Shown piece after piece: positions 15,687 through 24,236 of a stretch of DNA of 38,298 bases. Positions within the stretch are counted from its first letter, which is position 1; every line of letters starts with the position of its first letter. A model generated the notes under the pieces. The model was not told the DNA's origin. It saw only the letters and a list, made by a program, of their open reading frames with translations, and ran no database searches. Origin of the DNA: DATCKG01 sp036562385 (GTDB lineage: Bacteria; Bacillota; Sulfobacillia; Symbiobacteriales; Symbiobacteriaceae); NCBI GenBank assembly GCA_036562385.1, contig DATCKG010000017.1:1-38298 (forward strand), in the 5' to 3' direction. The translations under genes and the position numbers were made by a program.

Positions 15687-16379
15687 ATGGCTTTCTATGG
15701 GAAGCTGTTCTTGTTCTGCCGCGCGGTGGTGCGGCTGGTCCTCCCGAGGTACCAGGTGATTCACTCGGAACGGGCAGAGGAGCCGGCGGTCTACCTGTGC
15801 CGGCACAGCGACCTGCAAGGGATCTTCATGACGCTGCCGTGGCTGCCGGTGCCGGTCCGTCTCTGGGGGCTGCACGTTTTTGGTGAACCGAAGGCCTGTT
15901 ATGAGCATTTTCGGGACGTCACCTTCACGAGGCGATATGGGTGGCCCCGTTGGAAGGCCACGGTGCTGGCTAAGCTGGCCTCCTGGGGCCTGCCCCCGCT
16001 GTATAAGTCCGCCGGGGTCATCCCGGTGTATCGGGGCTCCGGACAGGCCATCAAGACGTTTCGGATGAGTTTGGACGCCCTGATGCGGGGGGAGAGCCTG
16101 CTGATCTTCCCGGACAAGGACTACACCAGCACGGACTCGGAGGTCTCGGAACTTTACGAGGGATTCCTGCGGCTGGACCGGTTCTATTACCGGCGGACCG
16201 GGGAGCACATTCCTTTCATCGCCCTTTACGGCGACCGGGTCCGGCGCACGCTGACCATTCATCCGCCCCTGCGGCTGAAGACCGGCAGCGAGGCGGAGAT
16301 GGCCGAAATGATCCAAACCCTGAGGAAGCTGCTCAGCGGGCCTGCTCCCGGCGACCTGGCCGGCCAGCTGGCCGAATAG
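15687..16379 (+). CDS. Lysophospholipid acyltransferase-like protein
   Basis: A 230-residue protein of the PlsC-like (LPLAT) superfamily, probably at the inner membrane face. A hydrophobic N-terminus precedes YLCRHSDLQGIF in place of motif I. SAGVIPVYRGSGQAIKTF and SLLIFPDKDYTSTDSEVSELYEGF correspond to motifs II-III. The usual catalytic HX4D is not matched: the Asp is two residues after the His (RHSD), which appears to be a trait of a clostridial-type subgroup. The product is therefore a likely acyltransferase of unproven activity. ATG 15687 follows GTGAGG at 6-base spacing. A terminator follows. Confidence 0.7.
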   Translation: MAFYGKLFLFCRAVVRLVLPRYQVIHSERAEEPAVYLCRHSDLQGIFMTLPWLPVPVRLWGLHVFGEPKACYEHFRDVTFTRRYGWPRWKATVLAKLASWGLPPLYKSAGVIPVYRGSGQAIKTFRMSLDALMRGESLLIFPDKDYTSTDSEVSELYEGFLRLDRFYYRRTGEHIPFIALYGDRVRRTLTIHPPLRLKTGSEAEMAEMIQTLRKLLSGPAPGDLAGQLAE

Positions 16380-16425
16380 CGAAACATCCGGTGGGCACCG
16401 CGAAGCCCGTCTCCGATAATCAACA

Positions 16426-16455
16426 CGACCTCGCCGGCACCGGCGAGGTCGTTTC
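16426..16455 (+). terminator. Intrinsic terminator after the acyltransferase-like gene
   Basis: ACGACCTCGCCGG and CGGCGAGGTCGT form a ~12-bp stem with a very short loop (16426-16452), followed by TTTC. Confidence 0.65.
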
Positions 16456-16478
16456 GTATCGATACGGCGATGGTCGGC

Positions 16479-16871
16479 TTACCCCAGAACTTGTTGGATG
16501 GCGGTGAAGACCTCCTCAAACGCTTCCAGCGAATCGTATCCGATCGTGATCGTATATACCTTGGAGCCGCAGTCGATCGCGAGCCGATGGTCCCGCTGGG
16601 GGGTTACCCCACGGATGGAACCCAGGCCGATTTCGCCGGAGTAAAACCCGATGCCGGAGATAAATCCCGGGGTCAGGAGGATTCGCCGATTGGTCACGCC
16701 AATGCAGCCGCTGCCCATCCCTTCGATGGAACCCCAGGCAGCGGCCAGAAGGGTTTCGCCAGGGTCCGTCGCCATGTCCGCGCTCAGCCATGCTTCATTC
16801 CGAAGATTGGCGCGCTGCGGGTCCTTTGCTGCGTTGATAATCTCTTCGAGTTCTTCGAGTTCTTCAGACAC
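16479..16871 (-). CDS. PH-like domain protein (YokE-type)
   Basis: A 130-residue cytosolic protein. The acidic N-terminus SEELEELEEIINAAK is followed by a beta-rich domain with GCIGVTNRRILLTPG, the hallmark of small bacterial PH domains, and ends in the helix SLEAFEEVFTAIQQVLG. The family is thought to bind lipids or proteins; its function here is unknown. GTG start with GGGAGGAG 6 bases upstream. It is transcribed divergently from the glc operon. Confidence 0.7.
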   Translation of the reverse strand: MSEELEELEEIINAAKDPQRANLRNEAWLSADMATDPGETLLAAAWGSIEGMGSGCIGVTNRRILLTPGFISGIGFYSGEIGLGSIRGVTPQRDHRLAIDCGSKVYTITIGYDSLEAFEEVFTAIQQVLG

Positions 16872-16920
16872 GTTTTCTCCTCCCGGGCCTGTTATGTACT
16901 GGACGCTCAGATTGACTATA

Positions 16921-16960
16921 GCACAAGGTTGTTCAATTAGGGAACCGCTTGTTCATGTGC
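16921..16960. promoter_or_regulatory. Repeat-rich operator candidate between divergent units
   Basis: TTGTTCA occurs at 16929-16935 and 16949-16955, exactly 20 bp apart, bracketed by GCACA (16921-16925) and TGTGC (16956-16960), with GGTT/AACC between. The spacing of two helical turns suits a dimeric regulator. It lies between the PH-like gene and glcE; no matching regulator gene is in the window. Confidence 0.35.
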
Positions 16961-17036
16961 GAGATCTCGCCTTTCACGGAAGGTCAGCGCAGTGGCAGGG
17001 TATCGGGGCAAAAGCAGCGAAAAGAAGCGCACCAGT

Positions 17037-18365
17037 ATGAAAATACACGGAAAATCTACGACAACAGCGGGAGCGTGGTGGCAGGCAGTGGGAGATGACC
17101 TGTTGAAACGACTGGCCGCGGTGACGACGGTACTGGAGGGGGAAGCGGCCGGGGCCGCTTACCAGGTGGAAGGCATGATGCCTGCCGTAGTGGCCCTGCC
17201 CGCTTCGGAAGCGGAGGTGGCCGCCTGCCTGCGGGTCGCGGCGGAGTGCGGCGCGGCGGTGATTCCGCGGGGCGGCGGCACCCGGATGGAACTGGGCACT
17301 CCGCCCCGGCGGTGCGATGTGGTGCTTTCGCTGGAGCGGCTTCGTACCGTGGTGGAATATGTGCCGGAGGACCTGACGGTGACCGTCCAGGCGGGGATGC
17401 CGCTGCGGGAACTGCAGGCTCTGGTGGGCAGCAGGGGCCAGGCGGTTCCGCTGGACCCCATGGGGAGTCCGGGCACGACGGTGGGCGGTGTGATGGCCAC
17501 AGCCGCGATCGGTCCCCGGCGGATGGTCTACGGCGGCCCCCGGGACGTGCTGCTGGGCGCCCGGGTCGTGTTGGCCGATGGCCGGGTGATCCGCAGCGGC
17601 GGCCGGGTGGTGAAGAACGTGGCCGGGTACGACCTGAACAAGCTTTTGGTGGGCTCTTTGGGTACCCTGGGGGTCCTGACGGAACTGACCCTGAAACTGC
17701 GGCCGCTGCCACCTTGCCGCCGCACCTTCTGGCTGCCCTGCCGGCATGTGGGGGAGGCCCTGGCTGCTGCCGAGGCGGTATTGGACAGCGAACTTCTGCC
17801 CTCCGCCGTTACGGTGCTGAGCGGCGGAGCCGCCGGGCGGCTGGGGCTTTCGGGGACCGCAGCCCTGGTGGTGGAACTGGCCGAGTCGACCACCAACGTG
17901 GCCTACCAGGCGGACCGGCTGCCGGAGATCCTGCGGGGCTGGGGCACCGGCGCTGTGGCAGAACTGGCTGAGGAGCGGCAGGAGGCTTTCTGGGAAGGCG
18001 TCCGGGATTACCACCGGCAGGGCGGGGCCCGGTGGCGGCTGCGGATCGCGGCCGTGCTGAGCACCCTGGAGGAGCAGGCGCAGTTTGCCCTCACCTTTCC
18101 GGGGGTGGCGATCATTGCCCACGCGGGGTCGGGCAGCCTCTTTGTCTACGGACAGGACCCGAATCCCGAGGCGCTTTCGGCGATGGTAAGCCGGGCCGCA
18201 TCCCTCGGCGGCGGTGCGGTCCTGGAAGCGGCGCCACCGGAGGTAAAGCAGGCGGTGGGGGTGTGGGGGCCACCGCGTCCCGAGTGGCGGCTGATGCGCC
18301 AGATCAAGGAAGCCCTGGATCCCGGGGGCGTGCTGAACCCGGGCCGGTTTGTGGGGGGGATTTAG
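17037..18365 (+). CDS. glcE: Glycolate/D-lactate oxidase, FAD-binding subunit GlcE
   Basis: About 442 residues with a PCMH-type FAD-binding domain: VIPRGGGTRMELG, DLTVTVQAGMPLRELQ, DPMGSPGTTVGGVMATAAIGPRRMVYGG, GGRVVKNVAGYDLNKLLVGSLGTLGVLTELTLKLRP. The C-terminus DPGGVLNPGRFVGG is typical. With GlcD and GlcF it would oxidise glycolate (or D-lactate) at the membrane. The start is uncertain: ATG 17037 has only a weak site (AAGAAG), while TTG 17103 is preceded by GGGAG and would drop 22 residues without touching the domain. glcF begins at the base after the stop codon. Confidence 0.85.
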   Translation: MKIHGKSTTTAGAWWQAVGDDLLKRLAAVTTVLEGEAAGAAYQVEGMMPAVVALPASEAEVAACLRVAAECGAAVIPRGGGTRMELGTPPRRCDVVLSLERLRTVVEYVPEDLTVTVQAGMPLRELQALVGSRGQAVPLDPMGSPGTTVGGVMATAAIGPRRMVYGGPRDVLLGARVVLADGRVIRSGGRVVKNVAGYDLNKLLVGSLGTLGVLTELTLKLRPLPPCRRTFWLPCRHVGEALAAAEAVLDSELLPSAVTVLSGGAAGRLGLSGTAALVVELAESTTNVAYQADRLPEILRGWGTGAVAELAEERQEAFWEGVRDYHRQGGARWRLRIAAVLSTLEEQAQFALTFPGVAIIAHAGSGSLFVYGQDPNPEALSAMVSRAASLGGGAVLEAAPPEVKQAVGVWGPPRPEWRLMRQIKEALDPGGVLNPGRFVGGI

Positions 18366-19673
18366 ATGCTGCAGCTAAGCGAGCGCGCCCTTGCTGAGAT
18401 CGAAAGCTGCGTGCACTGCGGGCTGTGCGTGGAGGCCTGCCCCACCTACCGGGAACTGCGGGTGGAAGGCGATTCGCCCCGGGGGCGAATCCACCTGATC
18501 CGAAGCCTGGTCCAGGGCCTGGCCGAGCCCAACGAGGCGCTGCTGGCCCATCTGGACCGCTGCTTAGCCTGCCGGGCCTGTGAGACGGCCTGCCCTTCGG
18601 GAGTGCGCTACGGAGCGATCATCGAGGACGCCCGGGCGGCCCTGGAAACCAGGCGCCGGCGGAGTCTTGCCGCCTCGACGGCCCGACGGTTCTTTTTCCG
18701 GGGGCTCTTGCCACGGCCCCGGCGGCTGCGGGCGATGGCCCGGATCCTCCGGCTCCTGCAGCGCACCGGAGTGGACCGGCTGGCCCGGCGCACGGGCCTT
18801 CTGCCTGAACCGATGGCCGCCTTTGCGGAAGTGGTACAGGTACCGGACCGCTTCGGGCAGAACGTCTTGCCGGAGCGGATTGCTCCTGCGGGGGAGTGCC
18901 GATACCGGGTAGCCCTGCTGACCGGGTGTGTGATGGATGTGCTGTTCGGGCCCACCAACGTGGCCACGGCCCGGGTCCTTGCCAGGAACGGCTGTGAGGT
19001 GCTGGTGCCACGGGAACAGGTCTGCTGCGGCGCGGTGCCCCTGCATGCAGGAGACCGGGAGGCGGCCCGGCAGATGGCCCGCCGGAACATCGACGTCTTC
19101 CTGGCCACCGGTGCCGACTACATCATCGTCAACGCCGCCGGCTGTGGATCCACTCTGAAGGAGTATCCCTGGCTGCTGGCCGGTGATCCGGCTTACGCCG
19201 AGAAGGCCCGGCAACTGGCGGCGAAGGTGAAGGACGTGACGGAATTTCTGGCGGAGATCGACCTGGTACCGCCTAAGGGACCGGTGGAGGCCGATGTGGT
19301 CTACCAGGATGCCTGCCATCTGGCCCATGCCCAGGGGATCCGGATTCAGCCCCGGCAGGTGCTTCAGAAAATTCCAGGCCTGCGCCTCCGGGCGCTGGCC
19401 GACGCCGGTGCTTGCTGCGGTTCCGCCGGCATTTACAATCTGGTCCAGTACGATCTGTCCATGCAGGTGCTGGATCGAAAGATGGAAGCCATCGCGGCGG
19501 CCCGGCCGGAGATTATCGTCAGTGCCAATCCGGGCTGCATCCTGCAGCTCCGGCTGGGGGTGAAGCGGTTCGGCCTGAAGGCGGAGGTGCTGCACGTGGT
19601 GGACTTGCTGGACCGGGCTTACCAGGCTGCGGAGGTCAGGGAGGGGGAGCGCCAGTGGATCAGGCACAGCTGA
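18366..19673 (+). CDS. glcF: Glycolate/D-lactate oxidase, iron-sulfur subunit GlcF
   Basis: A 435-residue electron-transfer subunit. Two 4Fe-4S motifs, CVHCGLCVEACPTY and CLACRACETACPSG, are followed by two CCG domains (VCCGAVPLHAG and NAAGCGSTL; QDACHLAHAQG and GACCGSAGIYN, with NPGCILQL). It would pass electrons from the flavin subunits towards the quinone pool. It overlaps glcD by 19 bases. Confidence 0.9.
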   Translation: MLQLSERALAEIESCVHCGLCVEACPTYRELRVEGDSPRGRIHLIRSLVQGLAEPNEALLAHLDRCLACRACETACPSGVRYGAIIEDARAALETRRRRSLAASTARRFFFRGLLPRPRRLRAMARILRLLQRTGVDRLARRTGLLPEPMAAFAEVVQVPDRFGQNVLPERIAPAGECRYRVALLTGCVMDVLFGPTNVATARVLARNGCEVLVPREQVCCGAVPLHAGDREAARQMARRNIDVFLATGADYIIVNAAGCGSTLKEYPWLLAGDPAYAEKARQLAAKVKDVTEFLAEIDLVPPKGPVEADVVYQDACHLAHAQGIRIQPRQVLQKIPGLRLRALADAGACCGSAGIYNLVQYDLSMQVLDRKMEAIAAARPEIIVSANPGCILQLRLGVKRFGLKAEVLHVVDLLDRAYQAAEVREGERQWIRHS

Positions 19674-21088
19674 TTGCGGCCCTGGGAGATATTGTGGGCT
19701 CCCGGTTCGTCCTGCATGATCCCCAGCAGCTACGCGCCTACGACTGCGACGGCTTTACCATCCAGCGGCGGCTGCCCCGGGCGGTGGTGCTGCCCGGCAG
19801 CACCGAAGAGGTGGCCCGGTGCGTGCGGCTGCTGGCCGCCCACCGGATTCCCTTCATTCCCCGGGGAGCCGGCACGTGCCTGTCTGGCGGCACGGTGCCC
19901 CGGGGCGATGAGGTGGTCATCGCCCTGACCCGGATGCGGCGGCTGCTGGAAGTGGATCTACGAAACCGCCGGGCGGTGGTGGAGGCCGGCTTTGTGAACC
20001 TGCACCTGACCGAGGCGGTGCAGCAGCACGGCCTCTGTTTTGCTCCCGATCCTTCCAGCCAGTATGCCTGCACCATCGGCGGAAACGTGGCGGAAAACTC
20101 CGGCGGGGCGCACTGCCTGAAATACGGCGTGACCACCAACCACGTCACGGGCGTGAAGTACGTGACGTGGGACGGCGAAATTCTGGAACTGGGCGGGAAG
20201 GCCACGGATCTGCCGGGGTACGACCTGGTGGGGCTGCTGACGGGTTCCGAGGGAACCATGGGGATCGTCACCGAGGTGACGGTGAAGCTGACGCGGCTGC
20301 CCCAGGGGGTCAAGACCGTCCTGGCTCTGTTCGACTCAGTGGAGCAGGCCTCCCGGGCGGTCTCCGGCATCATCGCCGCGGGCATCGTCCCGGCCGCCCT
20401 GGAGATGATGGACCGCACCGCGATCATGGCGGTGGAGCGGGGGAATTTCCCGGTGGGATTTCCCGAGGGGCAGGAGGCGGTGTTGCTGATGGAGGTGGAC
20501 GGCCTGGAGACAGGGCTGGAGGAGCAGGCCGCGGCCATGGAGGCGATTTGCCGGGAGGCGGGCTGTACGGACGTGCGCATCGCTCGGTCCGAGGAGGAAC
20601 GGGCCCGCTGGTGGGCCAACCGGAAGACCGCCTTCGGCGCCTGCGGACGGCTGGCCCCCAACTACTACGTCCAGGACGGGGTGATCCCCCGCTCGCGGCT
20701 GGCGGAGGTCCTCGCGGAGGTTCACGCCATCGCCGAGCGCTACGGGCTGATCATCGCCAACGTGTTCCACGCGGGCGATGGGAACCTGCACCCGGTGATC
20801 TGCTATGACGAGAAGGTGCCGGGCATGGTGGAGAAGGTGGTCCGGGCCGGTTCCGAGATCCTCGCGGCCTGCGTCCGGGCCGGCGGCTCCATTTCCGGGG
20901 AGCACGGCATCGGCGTTGAAAAGTTGGCCGACATGCACCTGGTCTTCGGCCCGGAGGATCTCGCGGTGCAGGCTGCCATCCACCGGGTGCTGGATCCCCT
21001 GGATCTGAGCAATCCGGGCAAGCTTCTGCCCACACCGGGGCGCTGCGCCGAATTGAAAAGCGAAGCAATCCCCACCGTTAGCACATAG
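19655..21088 (+). CDS. glcD: Glycolate/D-lactate oxidase, catalytic flavin subunit GlcD
   Basis: A 477-residue FAD-linked oxidase: AVVLPGSTEEVARCVRLL, FIPRGAGTCLSGGTVP, TIGGNVAENSGGAHCLKYGVT, GYDLVGLLTGSEGTMGIVTE, then the C-terminal domain with NVFHAGDGNLHPVICYD and GGSISGEHGIGVEK. GTG 19655 is preceded by GAGGGGGAG and starts inside the end of glcF. The order E-F-D differs from the E. coli order D-E-F. Substrate (glycolate versus D-lactate) cannot be decided from sequence. No terminator is visible before the comX-like gene. Confidence 0.88.
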   Translation: MDQAQLIAALGDIVGSRFVLHDPQQLRAYDCDGFTIQRRLPRAVVLPGSTEEVARCVRLLAAHRIPFIPRGAGTCLSGGTVPRGDEVVIALTRMRRLLEVDLRNRRAVVEAGFVNLHLTEAVQQHGLCFAPDPSSQYACTIGGNVAENSGGAHCLKYGVTTNHVTGVKYVTWDGEILELGGKATDLPGYDLVGLLTGSEGTMGIVTEVTVKLTRLPQGVKTVLALFDSVEQASRAVSGIIAAGIVPAALEMMDRTAIMAVERGNFPVGFPEGQEAVLLMEVDGLETGLEEQAAAMEAICREAGCTDVRIARSEEERARWWANRKTAFGACGRLAPNYYVQDGVIPRSRLAEVLAEVHAIAERYGLIIANVFHAGDGNLHPVICYDEKVPGMVEKVVRAGSEILAACVRAGGSISGEHGIGVEKLADMHLVFGPEDLAVQAAIHRVLDPLDLSNPGKLLPTPGRCAELKSEAIPTVST

Positions 21089-21163
21089 AGGATGTTTATT
21101 AGACAATAGACATATCGTATGATAGGTAATAATCAGATGACTACTTATCCCGGAGGGACCCAT

Positions 21164-21259
21164 ATGAAACTCGAAAAAATTGCGGACGAAGTCTACCGCA
21201 GCGCGGGCGAGGCGCAGCCGGAGGCGCCCGTTCTGTCGTCGGGATACGGATGGATCTGA
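21164..21259 (+). CDS. comX: Candidate ComX-type pheromone precursor, 31 residues
   Basis: A short ORF with an excellent ribosome binding site (CGGAGGG at 21151-21157, 6 bases before the ATG). The peptide has a charged leader (MKLEKIADEVYRSAGEAQ) and a small uncharged tail ending SSGYGWI, with its only Trp at the penultimate position. In Bacillus, ComX is prenylated on a Trp within the last few residues, then processed and exported. Its stop overlaps the ComQ-like synthase gene by 10 bases, and a sensor kinase and response regulator follow. The 75 bases upstream are AT-rich, with TATGAT (21118-21123) as a possible -10. No homology is claimed; the assignment rests on context, the Trp position and the binding site. 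Bacillus precursors are longer (~55 residues). Confidence 0.65.
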   Translation: MKLEKIADEVYRSAGEAQPEAPVLSSGYGWI

Positions 21260-22140
21260 AGGCCTATCCGGATCTCCTGAAGTCGCTGGTGGACCGGCAG
21301 GGCGCCTCGGAGCAGACAGCGGTCTGGCAGAAGCTGGGATACCTCGCGTGCCGGGTGGGCGGAGGGGGCCCGGACCTGGCTGCAACCTACTCGGAGGCGG
21401 CGGCAGCCTACTTCGCCGCCGCGGACGTGCTGGATGAAGTGCAGGACGAAGACGAGGGCGGGGCGCTCTGGCAGGAGGCCGGTGCCGGTGTGGCTGTCAA
21501 CGCCGGCACTGGCCTTCTTGTCAGGTCCCTGGAGATGGTGGCGAACCTCAACCGCCAGGGCGTGGCGCCGGAACGAGTGCTGCAGGCGTTGCGGATCCTC
21601 ACCGTCTGGACGGACCGGGCCTGCCGGGGTCAGCACCTGGACCTGGTGGAGGGGAGTTCGCCGCAACTGACGTTCAGCCGGTACTACCGCATCGTGGACC
21701 TGAAGTCCGGGTCCCTGGTGGCCGCACTCTGCGCCGCCGGCGCCGTCCTGGGCGGGGCTGGGTCAAGCACCGCCGCGGCGCTGGCCAGTTTCGGCCGCCA
21801 CCTGGGAATTGCGCTGCAGGTGGCCAATGACAGCCGCAGCCTGCTGCTCAGGGAGCAGGGCAAGAGCGACTGGCGCCAGGGCAGGCGGACCTTTCCGATC
21901 CTGTATGCGTATCGCCACGCCGCTGACCCTCGCTGCCAGCGCTTCTGCCACCTGTTTGAGACCTGCCGTACGGATCCGGACGCTCAGGCGGAGATGATCC
22001 GGCTGCTCACTGAAGTAGGCGGGTTTCTCTTTGCCGATCGGATCAAGCAAATGGAGCTGGACACGGCCCGACGCCGTCTGGCGCGGCTCGCGCCCAGCCC
22101 CTGGCGGGACCAACTGGAGGGGGTGACGGCAAGGTTGTGA
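21250..22140 (+). CDS. comQ: ComQ-like polyprenyl synthase (pheromone-modifying)
   Basis: A 296-residue protein of the trans-isoprenyl diphosphate synthase fold. Seen: the first Asp-rich motif as D62-E-V-Q-D66, GQHLDL (127-132), LKSGSL, and a second motif region reading N193-D-S-R-S197 followed by GKSDWRQGRRTFPILYA. The second motif lacks the usual DDxxD aspartates, a departure also typical of ComQ-type enzymes. Predicted role: to bind a prenyl diphosphate and attach the prenyl group to the Trp of the upstream peptide. ATG 21250 lies within the comX gene, and its end overlaps comP (GTGA), so the genes are translationally coupled. An ordinary isoprenoid synthase is the alternative; the neighbours argue against it. 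Confidence 0.8.
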   Translation: MDLKAYPDLLKSLVDRQGASEQTAVWQKLGYLACRVGGGGPDLAATYSEAAAAYFAAADVLDEVQDEDEGGALWQEAGAGVAVNAGTGLLVRSLEMVANLNRQGVAPERVLQALRILTVWTDRACRGQHLDLVEGSSPQLTFSRYYRIVDLKSGSLVAALCAAGAVLGGAGSSTAAALASFGRHLGIALQVANDSRSLLLREQGKSDWRQGRRTFPILYAYRHAADPRCQRFCHLFETCRTDPDAQAEMIRLLTEVGGFLFADRIKQMELDTARRRLARLAPSPWRDQLEGVTARL

Positions 22141-24236
22141 CGCGGGCGTGGCGACTGGCGGCGACCCTGCTGCTGACGGGTCTCCTGGCCGCAATGGCCA
22201 ACTGGAGCCAGTCGGCTGTCTCCGGGCACGAAGGGATGTTGTACGATCCCCGGCTGGCCCTGATCGTGGCCTGCTCCTTCTGGGTAAGCGGGTTGTGTGT
22301 CCTGGTGGGGGCCAACCCGCCTTCGGTGGCGGTTTCGCTGGCGGCGCTGCACATCCTGGCCGGATTGGCTATCGTGGGCGCAGCCCCGGCCAACGCTGGC
22401 AACCCGCTGGGGCGCCACCTGGAATTTCTGTGGTTGTCCCTGCTGCCCATCCCCTTCATCTGGTTCTTTGCGCTCTTCCCGGTGGGGGTTCGGCTCTCCA
22501 GGAGGGTGCAGCGGCGGGTGCAGGTGCTGCTCTGGAGCATCACCGGAGCCTGCATTGCCTTCCCCCTCATGTATTTCGGGATGCTGCCGGCTCCGCCTTA
22601 TGAGCACCTGCGCCGGCTGGTGTCGCTCCTCCTGGGCATGGCTCTGTTGGCGGGGGTCTGGCTGGCTGCCAGAAAGTATCAGGCCGAACGGGAGCAGCGG
22701 CGGCGGAGTGAACTGAAGATCATCGCCTTCGGAGTGGCGGTGGGCGTGCTGCCGGTGGCCGTGTTCAGTGTGCTGCCGGTGGCCTTCGGTCGGGAGCCGC
22801 TGCTGGCGCCGGAAGTGGCCGCCGTGGCGACCATCCTGGTGCCGGTGAGCCTAAGTTATGCGGCGCTGCGGCGCGATCTGCTGGAAATCGACCTGATGGT
22901 CAGCTACGTGCTGGTCTACGGCGTCTTCCTGGCCGGCGTCGTGGCTGCCTACTATCTGGTCGCAGCGACCTTTCGGTCCCTGGTGCCCGAAGGAACCACC
23001 CTCTGGAACGGGCTGATCATGCTGGCCGTCACCCTGGTGGCCCTGCTGGTCTATCAGCCGGCTCGCCGGTGGCTGGAGCGACAGACCCATCGCTGCCTGT
23101 TCGGGGAGGATTACGATTTCCAGACGGCCCTTTCGCAGTTCAGTGAACTGCTGACCCATGTGCGGCCCCTGGAGGTCCTGTGCGAGAAGACGCTGGCGCA
23201 ACTGGGCAGCACCCTGAACCTGACGGGAGGGGCGGTGCTGCAGCCGCTGCCCAACGGTGAATGGAAAACGGTCGCGCGGTGGGGCGCATGGGAGCCGAAG
23301 AGCGACCTGCCGGAGGTTCCTGCGGAGGAACTGACGCCGCGGGTGATGGTCCGGCTCAGTGCAGGGGTCCGGATTCCCCTGCGCTCCCAGGGAAGGGATC
23401 TGGTGGTGCTGGTGGTGGGGCCCCGGGCAGGAGGGTATCCCTTCGGGCCCCGGGACGCGCTGCTGCTGCGGACGTTGGCGCCGCAGTTCGCCGTGGCCGT
23501 GGACAACGCCCTGCTCTTGAATCAACTGGAGACGGCCTTGAAGGACCTGGAGATCCGGCAGACGGAACTTTCGCGCGTCCGGGATCTGGAGCGGCAGGCC
23601 CTGGCCCGTGATCTGCACGACGGCATCCTGCAGCGGCTGTTCTACCTCAAGCGGTTGGTGGAGACAGAAGCGGCCGCCGGGGGAGTTGTGCCTGAGACGG
23701 CTGATCGGCTGGTGGCCGGCATTCGGGACGCCATTGCAGAGGTCAGGGCCCTCTGTACCGATCTGCAGCCTCTGGCCCTGGAGGGGAAGGGGTTGGCCGA
23801 CGCCCTGGCCATGCTGGCCGAAGAGGTGCGCAAGCGGTGGGGACTGTCGGTTTACTTCGTGGCCAGCCCGCCGGAGGCAGGGAAAGACCTGGATCCCCGG
23901 TCCCAGCTCAGCCTATTGATGGCCGCACGGGAGATGCTCTGGAACGTGGTCCGGCATGCCCAGGCGGACGAGGGCTACGTGTATCTGGAGGAAGACCAGG
24001 ATGAGCTGGTCCTGAGCGTATGGGATGACGGCCGCGGTTTTGAAGTGCCCTGTGACCTGACCGCACTGGTTCAGGCCGGTCACCTGGGGCTGGCCAACCT
24101 GGAACAGCGGGCCAGGGATCTGGGGGGCCGGCTGCACATTCAGTCCAGGCCCGGGGAAGGAACCCTGGTGTCCTTGCGAATTCCGCGGGTGGGTGATTCC
24201 GGTGTCAGTCAGGGTTCTGTTGGTGGAGGATCATGA
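22137..24236 (+). CDS. comP: ComP-like membrane histidine kinase
   Basis: A 699-residue sensor kinase. About ten hydrophobic segments fill residues 5-310, ending in a juxtamembrane stretch DLLEIDLMVSYVLVYG like those of ComP relatives. A GAF-like region (~330-450) and a coiled linker (LETALKDLEIRQTELSRVRDLE) follow. Then come a HisKA_3 domain with phospho-acceptor His494 in ALARDLHDGILQRLF and an HATPase with REMLWNVVRHAQ, WDDGRGFE and GHLGLANLEQRA. HisKA_3 kinases pair with NarL/LuxR-type regulators, as found next door. The many-segment membrane domain would sense the modified peptide. GTG start overlapping comQ; GGAGGGGGTG precedes it. Confidence 0.85.
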   Translation: MTRAWRLAATLLLTGLLAAMANWSQSAVSGHEGMLYDPRLALIVACSFWVSGLCVLVGANPPSVAVSLAALHILAGLAIVGAAPANAGNPLGRHLEFLWLSLLPIPFIWFFALFPVGVRLSRRVQRRVQVLLWSITGACIAFPLMYFGMLPAPPYEHLRRLVSLLLGMALLAGVWLAARKYQAEREQRRRSELKIIAFGVAVGVLPVAVFSVLPVAFGREPLLAPEVAAVATILVPVSLSYAALRRDLLEIDLMVSYVLVYGVFLAGVVAAYYLVAATFRSLVPEGTTLWNGLIMLAVTLVALLVYQPARRWLERQTHRCLFGEDYDFQTALSQFSELLTHVRPLEVLCEKTLAQLGSTLNLTGGAVLQPLPNGEWKTVARWGAWEPKSDLPEVPAEELTPRVMVRLSAGVRIPLRSQGRDLVVLVVGPRAGGYPFGPRDALLLRTLAPQFAVAVDNALLLNQLETALKDLEIRQTELSRVRDLERQALARDLHDGILQRLFYLKRLVETEAAAGGVVPETADRLVAGIRDAIAEVRALCTDLQPLALEGKGLADALAMLAEEVRKRWGLSVYFVASPPEAGKDLDPRSQLSLLMAAREMLWNVVRHAQADEGYVYLEEDQDELVLSVWDDGRGFEVPCDLTALVQAGHLGLANLEQRARDLGGRLHIQSRPGEGTLVSLRIPRVGDSGVSQGSVGGGS

